Below, one piece after another: positions 34,089 to 43,074 of a stretch of DNA of 64,000 nucleotides. Every line of letters starts with the position of its first letter. Position 1 is the stretch's first letter. The position numbers and the translations under genes are program-made. The notes beneath the pieces are model-generated. The model searched no databases and was not told the DNA's origin. It saw only the letters and a program-made list of their open reading frames with translations. This DNA is from JACSRF01 sp963695505 (GTDB lineage: Bacteria > Chloroflexota > Anaerolineae > Promineifilales > Promineifilaceae). Location: positions 806,001 to 870,000 of the forward strand of contig CAVOGX010000014.1 of NCBI GenBank assembly GCA_963695505.1. Reading direction: 5' to 3'.

Positions 34089-36185
34089 ATGCCAACTGCC
34101 CGCATCCTGATTGAAGAACATGAAGGTTTTGATGCTTTGGACATGCAAAGCCAGCTTCGCCACATGGGATTTGACGTGGAAGTTGTGCCCACTGCCGCAG
34201 AAACGGCCGTAAAACAGGCACCTCAGCAGGTCAGTGAAGGCTCTTATCGCACCCTGTTCGTACATTCGCCTAACGCCATTTTTGTGCTCATCAACCAACG
34301 CATTGAGCTGGTCAATCTGGCTGGCCTTAACCTCTTAGGCGTGGAAAAGGCCAGCGATTTGTGCGGTCGCAGCCTGGCAGACATGACCACGGGAAAATGC
34401 GCCTGGCTTGAAGATCGTCACGAGCCGATTGAGACCTCGTTTATACGGCCAGATGGGAGCCAGATCCCCGTAGAGTGTACGGCCGTTCCCTGCATTTACG
34501 AGGCCCAAGAAGCCCTACAGATCGTGGCCCGTGACATTTCGGTCCGTAAGCGCGCCGAAGCCGCTACTCTGGAACAGCGGGCATTGGCCGATGCCCTGCG
34601 CCACACCGCTGCCAAACTCGTCAGCTCTTTGGACAAAGAGACCATCCTGCGGAGCGTTTTGGAGATGATTGAACGCGTCCTGCCCCACGATGGCAGCGGC
34701 ATCATCTTGTTTGACGATGAGAGAGAGACGCCGCTAATCCGGGTTTCAAGCGCGATTGCCGAGAAAATCAATATCTCACCTAATTTTGCCCAGCAATGGC
34801 CAGCCATTTTCAAGCAGTACAAGGATGAGATTACAAACCAAAAATCACCCTATCTGGTAAATCAAAACCCGGATTGGGCAGCAATGGTAGGAATAAATTG
34901 GGTGCAGTCCGTGATGACAGCGCCTATTCTTTCCAAAGATAAACTGCTTGGTTTTCTTACTCTGGTCAGCCACCGCCCCAATTTATTCACCGAGGAAGAC
35001 ACTCCCCGCCTGCAAGCCTTTGCCAACCAGGTGGCTATTGCTTTGGAAAATGCGCAACTGTACCAGCAAGTGCAGCGGCATGTGGCCGATTTAGAGCGGC
35101 GTGTGGCGCAACGCACGGCCGAATTGGACCAGGAACGAGGCCGCCTGCAAGCGATTTTAGACGCTGCGGGGGAAGCAATTTACCTGACAGACGCGTCGGG
35201 CAAGCTGCTGTATGTGAACCCGGCCACGGAGCGGATAACAGGGTACTGTTGGGCCGAGCTTGAAGGAAAAAGCCCCCACGTGTGGCGCAGTGAAGACACG
35301 CCAGAGCAAACCGTTCAAAGAATGGAGCAAGCCTACGCAGAGGGGCAATCTTGGAGGGGAGAGATTGTTGTTCGACAGCAAGATGGCCAGCTTTACGATG
35401 CCAGCCTGAGCATGAACCCGATACGCAGCAGGCAGGGTACGCTGCAAGGGTACGTTTACGCGCAGCGGGACATCACCCATTTGAAGGAGTTGGCCCGTCT
35501 GAAAGATGCCTTTGCCTCGCAAATTGGGCACGAGCTGCGTACGCCCATTACCAACATTCGTTTGTACCACGATTTGTTAACCCGCAAACCGGAGCATATC
35601 TCCCGATACATAAGCGTGTTAAAACATCAAACAGACCGGCTGGAAAATTTGGTTGAGGGCTTTATTGAAGTTTCTTTGCTCAATGCAGATGCGCTGCCTA
35701 CCAAAGCCGTTCCCATAAATTGCGGGCAGGTAATGGAGCAGCTCAAACAGGGATTTGACCAGGCTGCCGCACGGCAGCAAATTGTTTTCAAGCTGAAAGT
35801 TGCGGAAAACCTGCCTTTGGTATTGGCTGACGAAAATTTACTGCACCAAGCTTTGCGCAAACTATTGGAGAATGCCCTGGATTATTCTCCGGCTGGCGGA
35901 CAGGTGACGTTGGAAACGGCCGTTGCGCAGCGTGACGGCCGCAATTGGGTAATCTGCACCATTGCTGACAACGGTCCAGGGGTTGCCCCCAACGAGCAGC
36001 CCTACCTCTTTGAGCGATTTTATCGCGGCAAGGCTGCCCAAGAGTTAGGCGTACCCGGGGCTGGGCTGGGTCTGGCCATTTGCCGCGAGATCGTCAGTAA
36101 GCTCGGGGGAGACATCACCCTTGTCAGTAAACCAGATCAGGGGGCAGCCTTTACCGTTTGGCTGCCTCAGGCAAAAGGCAGCTAG
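34089..36185 (+). CDS. Hybrid-type sensor histidine kinase (PAS-GAF-PAS-HisKA)
   Basis: A 698-residue cytoplasmic kinase with no membrane helix. Residues 1-50 look like the start of a receiver (ARILIEEHEGFDALDMQSQLRHMGFDVEVV) that stops before any phospho-Asp. Then come a PAS domain (about 55-155), a GAF domain (about 175-330, YDLSILF-type segments such as HDGSGIILFDDERE), a coiled stretch, a second PAS (about 355-470), a HisKA domain with the phosphoacceptor in ASQIGHELRTPITN, and a HATPase with ENALDYSP, DNGPGV and GLGLAICREIV. It is 1 base from the next gene (EAD/pentapeptide), so they are cotranscribed. No response regulator is adjacent. Confidence 0.9.
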   Translation: MPTARILIEEHEGFDALDMQSQLRHMGFDVEVVPTAAETAVKQAPQQVSEGSYRTLFVHSPNAIFVLINQRIELVNLAGLNLLGVEKASDLCGRSLADMTTGKCAWLEDRHEPIETSFIRPDGSQIPVECTAVPCIYEAQEALQIVARDISVRKRAEAATLEQRALADALRHTAAKLVSSLDKETILRSVLEMIERVLPHDGSGIILFDDERETPLIRVSSAIAEKINISPNFAQQWPAIFKQYKDEITNQKSPYLVNQNPDWAAMVGINWVQSVMTAPILSKDKLLGFLTLVSHRPNLFTEEDTPRLQAFANQVAIALENAQLYQQVQRHVADLERRVAQRTAELDQERGRLQAILDAAGEAIYLTDASGKLLYVNPATERITGYCWAELEGKSPHVWRSEDTPEQTVQRMEQAYAEGQSWRGEIVVRQQDGQLYDASLSMNPIRSRQGTLQGYVYAQRDITHLKELARLKDAFASQIGHELRTPITNIRLYHDLLTRKPEHISRYISVLKHQTDRLENLVEGFIEVSLLNADALPTKAVPINCGQVMEQLKQGFDQAAARQQIVFKLKVAENLPLVLADENLLHQALRKLLENALDYSPAGGQVTLETAVAQRDGRNWVICTIADNGPGVAPNEQPYLFERFYRGKAAQELGVPGAGLGLAICREIVSKLGGDITLVSKPDQGAAFTVWLPQAKGS

Positions 36186-36186
36186 A

Positions 36187-37126
36187 ATGGACACGCCGCG
36201 CACGCCCCGCTATTTTCGCCACCTGCGCCAGCAAATGCGCGCTCACCTCAACCTGAGCGAACTCAAGGTATTGGGCTATGACCTGGGCATAGACGTGACT
36301 GACCTGCCCGGCGGCAGCAAGCTGGAAAAAATACACCATCTGCTGCTGATCCTGGCGCAGAACGGCCGTTTCCAGCCCCTGCTCACCCTCCTGCACGAAC
36401 ACAATCCCTACGTTCCCTGGACCGACAATCAGGCCCCCGTTCCGGCTCCTGCCACCCAGCAAAGTGACGCCCGGCAAATAACGCCTCATTACCAGGAAAC
36501 CCTGTTTCAAGCCTACTTGCAGCACATGACCCGCTTGCTGCAAGATGGCCTGAGCTGATGGGCCGCCTAACCCCGCCCATGTCCAGCGGGCCACCACCTG
36601 GACCCTTCGCATTTTGCCGCGACTCAACGCCGAAAGGCGTGGTCGTCTGCTGCTTTTTCTTTACGATGTGCGCCTCGTCCACAGCCCGCGCCCTGTTTTA
36701 CGCCTGTGGCAGGCTGATTTTTCAGGCATAGACCTACGCGGCGTCACCTTGACCCTGGCCGACTTAAGCCACGCCGATCTGCGCCAGGCAAGACTGGCTG
36801 CTGCTGATTTACGTTACACCAATTTTTCCAACGCTTGTTTGCAGGGCAGCTATCTCAGCGGCATCGACGCTCGCGGTGCCAACTGGCGCTGGACCAATTT
36901 GCAGCAGGCAGATCTGCGTCATGCCAACTTCCAGGGCAGCCAGCTTGGCACGGCCGATTTGAGCCGCGCCCAACTGCAAGCAGCCAACTTGCAGGCTGCC
37001 AACCTCAGCTACGCCAGCCTGCGCCATGCTGATCTCACTGATGCAATCCGGCGGGAAGCAAATTTTGAGGGGGCAACCATGCCCGATGGGCAGTTGTTCG
37101 ACCCAAACACTCAACAGGGCGTGTAG
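36187..37126 (+). CDS. EAD-like domain joined to pentapeptide repeats, one frameshift
   Basis: Two frames seem to form one gene of about 312 residues. Residues 10-75 (LRQQMRAHLNLSELKVLGYDLGIDVTDLPGG, then KIHHLLLILAQNGRFQPLL) match the all-alpha effector-associated (EAD-like) modules, used as adaptors in bacterial conflict and signalling systems. A Pro-rich linker follows to about 123, where a single extra base near 36550 shifts the frame. The second part has no start codon of its own and is open upstream to that point. It continues with LPRLNAERRGRLLLFLYD and about 20 pentapeptide repeats (A[DN]LxxA: LSHADLRQARLAAADL and so on). One base separates it from the kinase gene, so the two probably act together. 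Confidence 0.6.
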
Positions 37127-37267
37127 AAAAGCCAGAGCGCCCTCTTGCAGGCCCACATCCTTGCTTCAGCAGTCTGAATTCCCCTTTTTTGCAATTGTAT
37201 TGCTGCCGGACAACTCCTATAATTGAAGCATTCCACTGGCTAGATGGCCACGTAATCTGAGGTACTA

Positions 37268-37693
37268 ATGAGCAGGCTGCACATTCGCCCGATGACTATA
37301 GAAGACTACCCGGCCGTTGTACAACTGTGGCAGTCTACCAAAGGGATAGGATTTAGTGACGCTGACTCCGCCGAAAGCATCGGCCGTTTCCTGGCGCGTA
37401 ATCCTAACCTCAGCTTAGTGGCTTATGACAACGAACGGCTGGTGGGGGCCGTGCTTTGCGGGCATGACGGGCGGCGTGGCTACCTGCACCGCTTGGCCGT
37501 AGACCCATCTTACCGGAAACAGGGGCTTGGGCGAAAGCTGGTCGAACATTGTTTAGCAGGGCTGTCCGCTGCGCACATTGACAAGTGCCATCTTTTTGTT
37601 TTTGCGGAGAATGATGGCGCCCGCGCATTTTGGAAGAAAGAGGGTTGGATGCAGCGAATCGAACTCCAACTAATGTCGAAGTATACGAGCTAG
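37268..37693 (+). CDS. GNAT-family N-acetyltransferase
   Basis: A 141-residue acetyl-CoA-dependent transferase. The first strand and helix are LHIRPMTIEDYPAVVQLWQS, followed by LVAYDNERLVGAVLCGHDGRRGYLHRLAVDPSYRKQGLGRKLVEHCL, where the V-D-P-x-Y-R-x-x-G-[LI]-G-R-x-L motif binds acetyl-CoA pyrophosphate, and by CHLFVFAENDGARAFWKKEGW, the final motif. The substrate may be a ribosomal protein, an amine or a toxin. It stands between the pentapeptide gene and the C39/LysM gene with no clear coupling. The start at ATG 37268 lacks a strong ribosome site. Confidence 0.9.
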   Translation: MSRLHIRPMTIEDYPAVVQLWQSTKGIGFSDADSAESIGRFLARNPNLSLVAYDNERLVGAVLCGHDGRRGYLHRLAVDPSYRKQGLGRKLVEHCLAGLSAAHIDKCHLFVFAENDGARAFWKKEGWMQRIELQLMSKYTS

Positions 37694-37733
37694 CGTTGCA
37701 GAAAATTGAGCCTTTACAGGCAGAGGAATGATC

Positions 37734-39020
37734 ATGAAACGAAGTGCGCTAACCGGGTCACTTCTGCTGTTAATTTTGGGGCTGCTGCCGGGGCTATTGG
37801 TTCAGGCGCAGCCAGCAACTGTGCCAGAAACTGCCTACATCAACGGCATGGTGGGGCACGCCCAGAGCTATAACCTTTCTTGCGAATCCCGCTCAGCGGC
37901 AGATTGGGCGGCCTTTTTCGGCGTCTCGGTAAGCGAAAGTGAGTTTTTGTTTAACCTGCCTAGTTCAGATAATCCGGACAAGGGCTTCGTGGGCAATGTC
38001 AATGACCCTTGGGGTAATACGCCACCTTATTCTTACGGGGTGCATGCAGAGCCGGTAGCCCAACTTTTACGGGAGTATGGGCTGAATGCGACGGCCCGCC
38101 GCGGCCTCAGTTGGGATGATTTGCGCCAGGAGGTGGGCAACGGCCGTCCGGTCATCGTGTGGCTCATTGGCAGCGTTTGGTCTGGTACAGCCCAGGTCTA
38201 CACCGCCGCCGATGGCGCGCAAACCCTTGTTGCTCCTTACGAACACACCATGATCCTGCTCGGCTACGACTCAACCACCGTCTATTTGCTCAATTCAGCC
38301 AGCGGCCTGGTGGAATGGCACGCCCTCTCCAGCTTCCTTACTTCTTGGGCAGTCTTGGGCAACATGGCGGTGGTGGCTGGTGAAGGTGGGGAAACGGCCG
38401 TTACCGGCGACGATGCACAAATTTACATCGTGCAGCCCGGTGATTCTCTGCTCTCCATTGCCGCCCGGTTTGGTTTCTCCTGGTATGAACTGGCAATATT
38501 CAACAATTTGGCCACACCGGACGTCATTTATGCCGGGCAGGCGCTGCGGCTGCCTACACCGGCACAGGTTGCCCAACCTGACCCTACCCCCACCCCTGCC
38601 CCTGATCCCACGCCAGCACCCGAACCCGCGGTGGAAGCCTCAACCAAAGCCACGTACACGGTGCAGCGCGGCGAGCACCTGATCCAGATTGCCCGCAGCC
38701 TGGGCCTGGACTGGCAGGCCATTGCCCGGCTAAACAACTTGCAGCCCCCCGCCTTCGTGGTTTACCCACAGCAGGTGCTGCAGCTCCCCGCCAGCGCCAG
38801 CACAGCGCCAGACCCGGACCCTGAACCAGACTCTTCCGCTGTAGAGTCGGCCAGTTACGTAGTGCAGCAGGGGGACACGCTGTTCAAAATTGCCACGCGC
38901 TTTGGGTTGGATTGGCCCACGCTGGCTCAACTCAACGGCCTCAGCTACCCCTACCGCATTTTTGCCGGGCAAAGCCTTGCGCCTGCGCTAGGTTGTGACG
39001 GATTGCGTCTCATTTACTGA
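37734..39020 (+). CDS. Secreted C39-like cysteine peptidase with three LysM domains
   Basis: A 428-residue protein starting at the second ATG (37734), with AGAGGA upstream. A signal peptide at residues 1-25 (LLLLILGLLPGLLVQAQ) is followed by a C39-like papain-fold domain. Its Cys is in YNLSCESRSAADWAAFFG (the C-E-x-x-S-A motif), and its His is in YEHTMILLGYD. Three LysM domains follow, IVQPGDSLLSIAARFGFSW, TVQRGEHLIQIARSLGLDW and VVQQGDTLFKIATRFGLDW, each with the usual GD/GE-x-L-x-x-I-A pattern, separated by Pro-rich linkers. It should bind peptidoglycan or chitin-like sugars in the cell wall. The substrate of the peptidase domain is unknown. Confidence 0.92.
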   Translation: MKRSALTGSLLLLILGLLPGLLVQAQPATVPETAYINGMVGHAQSYNLSCESRSAADWAAFFGVSVSESEFLFNLPSSDNPDKGFVGNVNDPWGNTPPYSYGVHAEPVAQLLREYGLNATARRGLSWDDLRQEVGNGRPVIVWLIGSVWSGTAQVYTAADGAQTLVAPYEHTMILLGYDSTTVYLLNSASGLVEWHALSSFLTSWAVLGNMAVVAGEGGETAVTGDDAQIYIVQPGDSLLSIAARFGFSWYELAIFNNLATPDVIYAGQALRLPTPAQVAQPDPTPTPAPDPTPAPEPAVEASTKATYTVQRGEHLIQIARSLGLDWQAIARLNNLQPPAFVVYPQQVLQLPASASTAPDPDPEPDSSAVESASYVVQQGDTLFKIATRFGLDWPTLAQLNGLSYPYRIFAGQSLAPALGCDGLRLIY

Positions 39021-39102
39021 AGATTGTCACTATTGGCAACGGCCGTTTCCTGCCATACTACCCTTGCAATGAGTGGATTCCCTGTTTTGTGGAGAATATG
39101 CG

Positions 39103-39339
39103 ATGGACGAAATACTGCTGCTGGATGAAAGCTTGCGCGTGCGCGTTTACTACGAATGTGACGACTGCGATTACGACGACAACATCTGTGTTTCCATCAT
39201 CGAGGAGTGCCCCGACGACGAGAAGGTCTTGATTGCTGGCGAAACCAATTTATATCTGACGCCAGAGCAAGCCAAAAAATTAGCCATGGCTTTGATTCAT
39301 GCCGCGAATAACAGCATGGGCATGGGCAGTCAATCGTAA
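39103..39339 (+). CDS. Small acidic Cys-containing protein
   Basis: A 78-residue protein, start ATG 39103 with GGAG nine bases upstream. It is acidic (Asp/Glu-rich) and holds four Cys residues in 20 positions (YYECDDCDYDDNIC and EECPDDEK), then a helix, LYLTPEQAKKLAMALIHAANNSM. Two Cys pairs in an acidic stretch could bind metal. It lies 47 bases before the radical SAM gene on the same strand. A small Cys-bearing protein next to a SPASM enzyme could be its substrate or a partner, though it equally could be a conserved hypothetical. No leader-peptide or Gly-Gly processing site is seen. Confidence 0.55.
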   Translation: MDEILLLDESLRVRVYYECDDCDYDDNICVSIIEECPDDEKVLIAGETNLYLTPEQAKKLAMALIHAANNSMGMGSQS

Positions 39340-39386
39340 CAGGCAAACAGATTACGGGCTGCGAGACCAGGTTAGGACCCCGAAAT

Positions 39387-40640
39387 ATGGACAGCAAAAA
39401 AACCCTGTGGGCCGAAGTGGATGAAAACGGCCGTCTTGTCATGCCCCGCGAAGTCGCCCAGCAGTACGGCTTAACCCCCGGCTCACGAGTGCGGCTGGAC
39501 ACAAACGAAAATGACGTGCGTATGCACCGCCCCGTCACCCACCTGGCCAAAATTTACGTAGAACCCACCAACCGCTGCAACATCGAATGCCGCACCTGCA
39601 TGCGCAACAGTTGGGACGTGGAGCTGGGGCAAATGTCTGCCAATACCTTTGCCGCCGTTCTCACCAGCCTGCGCCGCCTGGAAACGCCGCCGCTGGTCTT
39701 CATTGGCGGCATTGGCGAGCCCCTGGCTCATCCGCGTACGCCAGAGATGATTGCCCAGATCAAAGAAACTGGCGCCACCGTGGAAATGATTTCCAACGGC
39801 ACGCTGCTTACCGAAAAACGCGCCCGTCAAATCATTGAAGCGGGGCTGGACGTGTTGTGGGTCTCGATTGACGGCGCGCGACCCGAAAGCTACGCTGACG
39901 TGCGCCTGGGGGCCGAACTACCCAACGTGCTGGAAAACCTCTCTCGCTTCCGCAAGCTGCGCCCGCCCGCCCACCATCCCAAGCCGGAAATCGGCATCGC
40001 CTTTGTGGCCATGAAGCGCAACATTGCCGACCTGCCGGAAGTGATGGCCATTGGCCGCCGCCTGCGCGCCAACCGCTTTATGGTCAGTAATCTACTGCCG
40101 CACACGGCCGAAATGGTGGATGAAATTTTGTACACCAATACGCTCAACGACATCGCCTACCTGCCTTCCCCCTGGCTGCGGCGGGTAAGCATCCCTAAAA
40201 TGGACTTCAATGAATTGACGCGCGAACCGCTGCTGAAGGCGATGAGCAGCGGTTACAACGTGACCTTTGCCGGAAGCAACCTGGGGTCGGCCAACGACGT
40301 GTGTACGTTTATCGAAAGCGGCTCTTTGTCCATTGGTTGGGACGGCCGTATTGCCCCATGTCCCCCGCTGCTTTACAACCACACCGGCTACCTGCGCGGC
40401 TACGAACGCGCCTCCCACGCCCACATCCTCGGCAACATCAAAGACCACGACTTGATGACTTTATGGCTCGATGAGGAATATGTCGCCTACCGTGAGCGCG
40501 TGCACCGCTTCGCTTTCGCCCCCTGCACCTCCTGCGGCGGCTGCGAAGACTCCTACGCCAACCTCACCGACTGCTTTGAAAGCCCGGCCCCGGCCTGCGG
40601 CGGCTGCCTTTGGGCGCAAGCCGTCATCCAGTGCCCGTAA
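39387..40640 (+). CDS. Radical SAM/SPASM protein with AbrB-like domain (tungsten-cofactor maturase-like)
   Basis: A 417-residue protein. Residues about 8-45 resemble an AbrB/SpoVT swapped-hairpin (EVDENGRLVMPREVAQQYGLTPGSRVRL). The radical SAM domain follows, with the iron-sulfur motif CNIECRTC (C-x3-C-x2-C) at about 67-74, then GGIGEPLAHP and SNGTLLTEKRA and WVSIDGARPESY. The C-terminal part is a SPASM/twitch-type Cys region (CTSCGGCEDSYANLTDCF, then PACGGCLWAQAVIQCP). The AbrB-plus-SPASM layout and this ending match the family described as maturases for tungsten-cofactor oxidoreductases. No aldehyde:ferredoxin oxidoreductase is in the window, so the target is unknown. Confidence 0.8.
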   Translation: MDSKKTLWAEVDENGRLVMPREVAQQYGLTPGSRVRLDTNENDVRMHRPVTHLAKIYVEPTNRCNIECRTCMRNSWDVELGQMSANTFAAVLTSLRRLETPPLVFIGGIGEPLAHPRTPEMIAQIKETGATVEMISNGTLLTEKRARQIIEAGLDVLWVSIDGARPESYADVRLGAELPNVLENLSRFRKLRPPAHHPKPEIGIAFVAMKRNIADLPEVMAIGRRLRANRFMVSNLLPHTAEMVDEILYTNTLNDIAYLPSPWLRRVSIPKMDFNELTREPLLKAMSSGYNVTFAGSNLGSANDVCTFIESGSLSIGWDGRIAPCPPLLYNHTGYLRGYERASHAHILGNIKDHDLMTLWLDEEYVAYRERVHRFAFAPCTSCGGCEDSYANLTDCFESPAPACGGCLWAQAVIQCP

Positions 40641-40662
40641 GCGACGTGTTGTAAAACGGCCG

Positions 40663-41820
40663 TTACAGCCGTCCTTCCATCGACCCCGCATAACCCGTCA
40701 TCTCTATATAACCGCGCGCCGTTACCGGCTCGCCAGCCAGGGTGCCACTGAATTCCACGGCCCCTTCCCAATAAACCGTAGACACGTTGAGCTCCTGATT
40801 AGGCATCAGCGCCCGCCCCTCCAGCTCTAACTCCAGCTCAGGAATATTGATTTGCCAGCCGTTTGGGTATTCCGCGCCGCTGTCAGGGCTGGTCCAGGTG
40901 TCGGTGACGGTTAGCTGCCAATCGGCGCGGTCGAGGTGGGTGGTTTTGTCGTTGTCGTCAATGAAGGTGCCGCTGGAGAAGCGTTCCAGAGTGCCGTCGT
41001 CGCGCCGAATCTGGAAGAACATCAGCGAGGTGCCGTTGTCAAATTGCAGCGAGAACCAGTCCCAGCCAATGGCGCCGGGGCTGAGGGCACTGGTGGAATA
41101 TTCATGGTCCTTCCAGCTCAGGCCGGTCACGGGGATGATTTCGTCACCAATGCGTACCGTGCCCTCACTGCGCTGGCGCACCTGCGAATAGTAGTATGAA
41201 GCGTTGCCCGGCTCTGGTCCTTTGGGGCTGAGGCCGCCGTCGCCGTGCAGAATGGGGGGCAGCGTTTGCGTCAGCACAATATCCAAACCAACATCTTCCG
41301 TTTGCGCCAGCAGGCGAATTCGGCCATCGGCCGTTTCCTCAATCACCCAATCTTCCAGCCAGACGCGGTAGGGCGCAGCCTGTGCGCCCGCCAGTCCAGC
41401 GCCGCCGCGGCTGAAGCGCTCGTGGGGGTAGAAAGCTTCGTTGGCGATGTCGGAAATGGTGAAATGGGCCAGGTAGATTTGGTTGGTGCGCCAATCTGAT
41501 TGGAGATTGGAGATTGGAGATTGGGGTGTTAATGCTCTGCGGAAGATGGTGAACTGGTAGCCAAAGAGACGGCCGTTTTCCCCTTCCAGATTGCCCGTGT
41601 AATACCACCACTCGGTCTGGTAGTCGGGGTGCGGGCCGAGGTCGCGCGGGAATTCGATGTCGTTGGGCACGGTGGCGCGAGCGAAACCGGCACTGTCTTC
41701 TTCGGTGAGCAGGGGCAGCAGGGAGGCTTCGGCCGTGGCCTGCTGCGCTGGCTGTCGCCAGAGGAAAAGGCCGCCAACGGCGGAAGCAAGAATGATTAAA
41801 GCGATGATAAGTCTTTTCAT
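40663..41820 (-). CDS. AttH/CrtC-like lipocalin-type secreted protein
   Basis: A 385-residue protein. An N-terminal hydrophobic anchor (LIIALIILASAVGGLFLW) is followed by two lipocalin-like domains: HPDYQTEWWYYTGNLEGENGRLFGYQFTIFRRAL (the family's WWY...G..FGYQ.TIFR motif) and, later, GLSWKDHEYSTSALSPGAIGWDWFSLQFDNGTSLMFFQIR (D-H-E.....GWDWF..QL). This matches AttH and carotenoid 1,2-hydratase-like proteins, often with an ABC transporter. Residues about 104-114 (PQSPISNLQSDW) are encoded by a GATTGGA tandem repeat and interrupt a strand region. The other Att genes lie on the same strand upstream, beyond a 1.9-kb cassette. Confidence 0.88.
   Translation of the reverse strand: MKRLIIALIILASAVGGLFLWRQPAQQATAEASLLPLLTEEDSAGFARATVPNDIEFPRDLGPHPDYQTEWWYYTGNLEGENGRLFGYQFTIFRRALTPQSPISNLQSDWRTNQIYLAHFTISDIANEAFYPHERFSRGGAGLAGAQAAPYRVWLEDWVIEETADGRIRLLAQTEDVGLDIVLTQTLPPILHGDGGLSPKGPEPGNASYYYSQVRQRSEGTVRIGDEIIPVTGLSWKDHEYSTSALSPGAIGWDWFSLQFDNGTSLMFFQIRRDDGTLERFSSGTFIDDNDKTTHLDRADWQLTVTDTWTSPDSGAEYPNGWQINIPELELELEGRALMPNQELNVSTVYWEGAVEFSGTLAGEPVTARGYIEMTGYAGSMEGRL
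41498..41525. repeat. GATTGGA tandem repeat inside the AttH-like gene
   Basis: About four copies of the 7-base unit GATTGGA lie in frame within the AttH-like gene. In the gene's direction they give the peptide PQSPISNLQS, which is not part of the lipocalin fold and probably was added by repeat insertion. Confidence 0.65.
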
Positions 41821-41838
41821 AAGTTTATAAGTTTGAAG

Positions 41839-42813
41839 TTACGGTCTCCAGGCCGGTAAATAATCGTCAGCTTCATTTTGCGTCAGGTTTGTTTGTTCCG
41901 AACCATCTGCGTTCATTACGTATATTTCTTGATTTCCGTCTCGTTCAGATACAAATGCTATTTGGCTGCCATCCGGCGACCAGATTGGTTGACCGTCATA
42001 GAAGTCATTTTGGGTTAGTTGAATCAGATTGCTGCCGTCCCAATTAACTATATGAATTTCAGATTTCCCTGAATTATTTGAGCAGCCGTCGCCGGCAAAC
42101 ACGATTCTTGAACCATCTGGTGACCAGTCAGGTGAAAATCCACAATCAACTACTTTGGTGCGTGTATTAGGTTCCTGAATATTGATATTGATTAAATCCC
42201 AGGTTAACAGAAAATGGGTGCTATCTGGTGACCACTTTCCCAATGGGCACTCTGCCCGCGTTCCCGGAACAATGCCTGCTGTCGGGGTAATGTTTTCCCC
42301 TTTCGCATCCATGATATAGACGTTAAATCCATCGTCTCCCTGACCGTATGCAATATGCTTTCCATCTGGAGACCATTCAGGGCAGGAATCGGACAAAGAA
42401 GGATTGAATGTTAACCGGGTTAAATCGTCACCATTGATGCGCATGGTATATGTTTCAAAATTACCGTCTATTGTGGCGTGAAAGGCAATTCTTTCGCTAT
42501 CTGGTGCCCATGACGGGTCATCAACGAGACAACATTCGTAGCTTATTGAGTTGAGCACTTCCCCTTCTGGAGTAATAATTAAAATCCCATGGCCTGAGAA
42601 AAAAGCCAGTTTTGCGCCGTCTGGAGACCATCTTGGGCCAATATCAGGAACATCATTATAAGTTACCAACATCTGCTCAGAACCGTCCACATTCATGACG
42701 TAAATGTCTTGATCCCCATCCCGATTGGAGGTGAAAGCAATTTGCGATTCTTCTTGCTGGCAACCTGTTATCAATAAACCAAGAACGAGAATCAGCCCCG
42801 TGCTCCACTTCAT
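41839..42813 (-). CDS. PD40/TolB-like beta-propeller lipoprotein
   Basis: A 324-residue lipoprotein starting at ATG 42813 (MKWSTG). The lipobox is LLITGC with the Cys at residue 18. It has about six PD40 blades: IAFTSNRDGDQDIYVMNVDGSEQ, RWSPDGAKLAFFS, SWAPDSERIAFHA, EWSPDGKHIAYGQ, KWSPDSTHFLLTW, DWSPDGSRIVFAG, IWSPDGSQIAFVSERDGNQEIY. The propeller would lie outside the cell and bind protein or saccharide. The DNA is less GC-rich than its surroundings, has no ACGGCCGT octamer and stands between two parts of the Att-like operon. It is the most membrane-related gene of the inserted cassette. Confidence 0.9.
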   Translation of the reverse strand: MKWSTGLILVLGLLITGCQQEESQIAFTSNRDGDQDIYVMNVDGSEQMLVTYNDVPDIGPRWSPDGAKLAFFSGHGILIITPEGEVLNSISYECCLVDDPSWAPDSERIAFHATIDGNFETYTMRINGDDLTRLTFNPSLSDSCPEWSPDGKHIAYGQGDDGFNVYIMDAKGENITPTAGIVPGTRAECPLGKWSPDSTHFLLTWDLININIQEPNTRTKVVDCGFSPDWSPDGSRIVFAGDGCSNNSGKSEIHIVNWDGSNLIQLTQNDFYDGQPIWSPDGSQIAFVSERDGNQEIYVMNADGSEQTNLTQNEADDYLPAWRP

Positions 42814-42843
42814 CAAGTGCTCCCATTTACAAACCAGCACCAA

Positions 42844-43074
42844 TTAATCGGCAGTGAGCCTTCTGACTGATTGTGGCTGCACAACCTGTTGGAAGGAAAA
42901 ATCGAAAACATTGACTGTCTCGCGAGCGTGTTCCAGCGTAAATGCGACCAAGTTACCATCACTGTCCAAGTCAAGAATTGTGTTTTCGTTTAACTCGCGG
43001 GTTTCGACAACTTCCCTATCGTTAAGTTCAACATACAACGTGTCTGTTTCGGTAAAGTAGCGAATTCTCATCAT
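42844..43074 (-). CDS. DUF2283 family protein
   Basis: A 76-residue protein, MMRIRYFTETDTLYVELND then EVVETRELNENTILDLDSDGNLVAFTLEHA. The Y-x-x-E-x-D-x-L-Y-V-x-L motif followed by the D-x-D-x-x-G-x-[LI]-x-x-[FI]-x-[LI]-E-x-A pattern is that of DUF2283, frequently found next to toxin-antitoxin genes. It directly abuts the PIN-domain gene (stop at 43075-43077), in the same direction. Its function is unknown; it may be an accessory of the toxin pair. The start may be ATG 43074 or the next ATG. Confidence 0.85.
   Translation of the reverse strand: MMRIRYFTETDTLYVELNDREVVETRELNENTILDLDSDGNLVAFTLEHARETVNVFDFSFQQVVQPQSVRRLTAD

Noticed and set aside
36559..36640. ATG at 36559 or 36579 as start of a separate pentapeptide gene
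   Set aside because: Both are out of frame with the pentapeptide repeats; the correct frame has no start codon and is open back into the end of the EAD gene, which fits one broken gene better.
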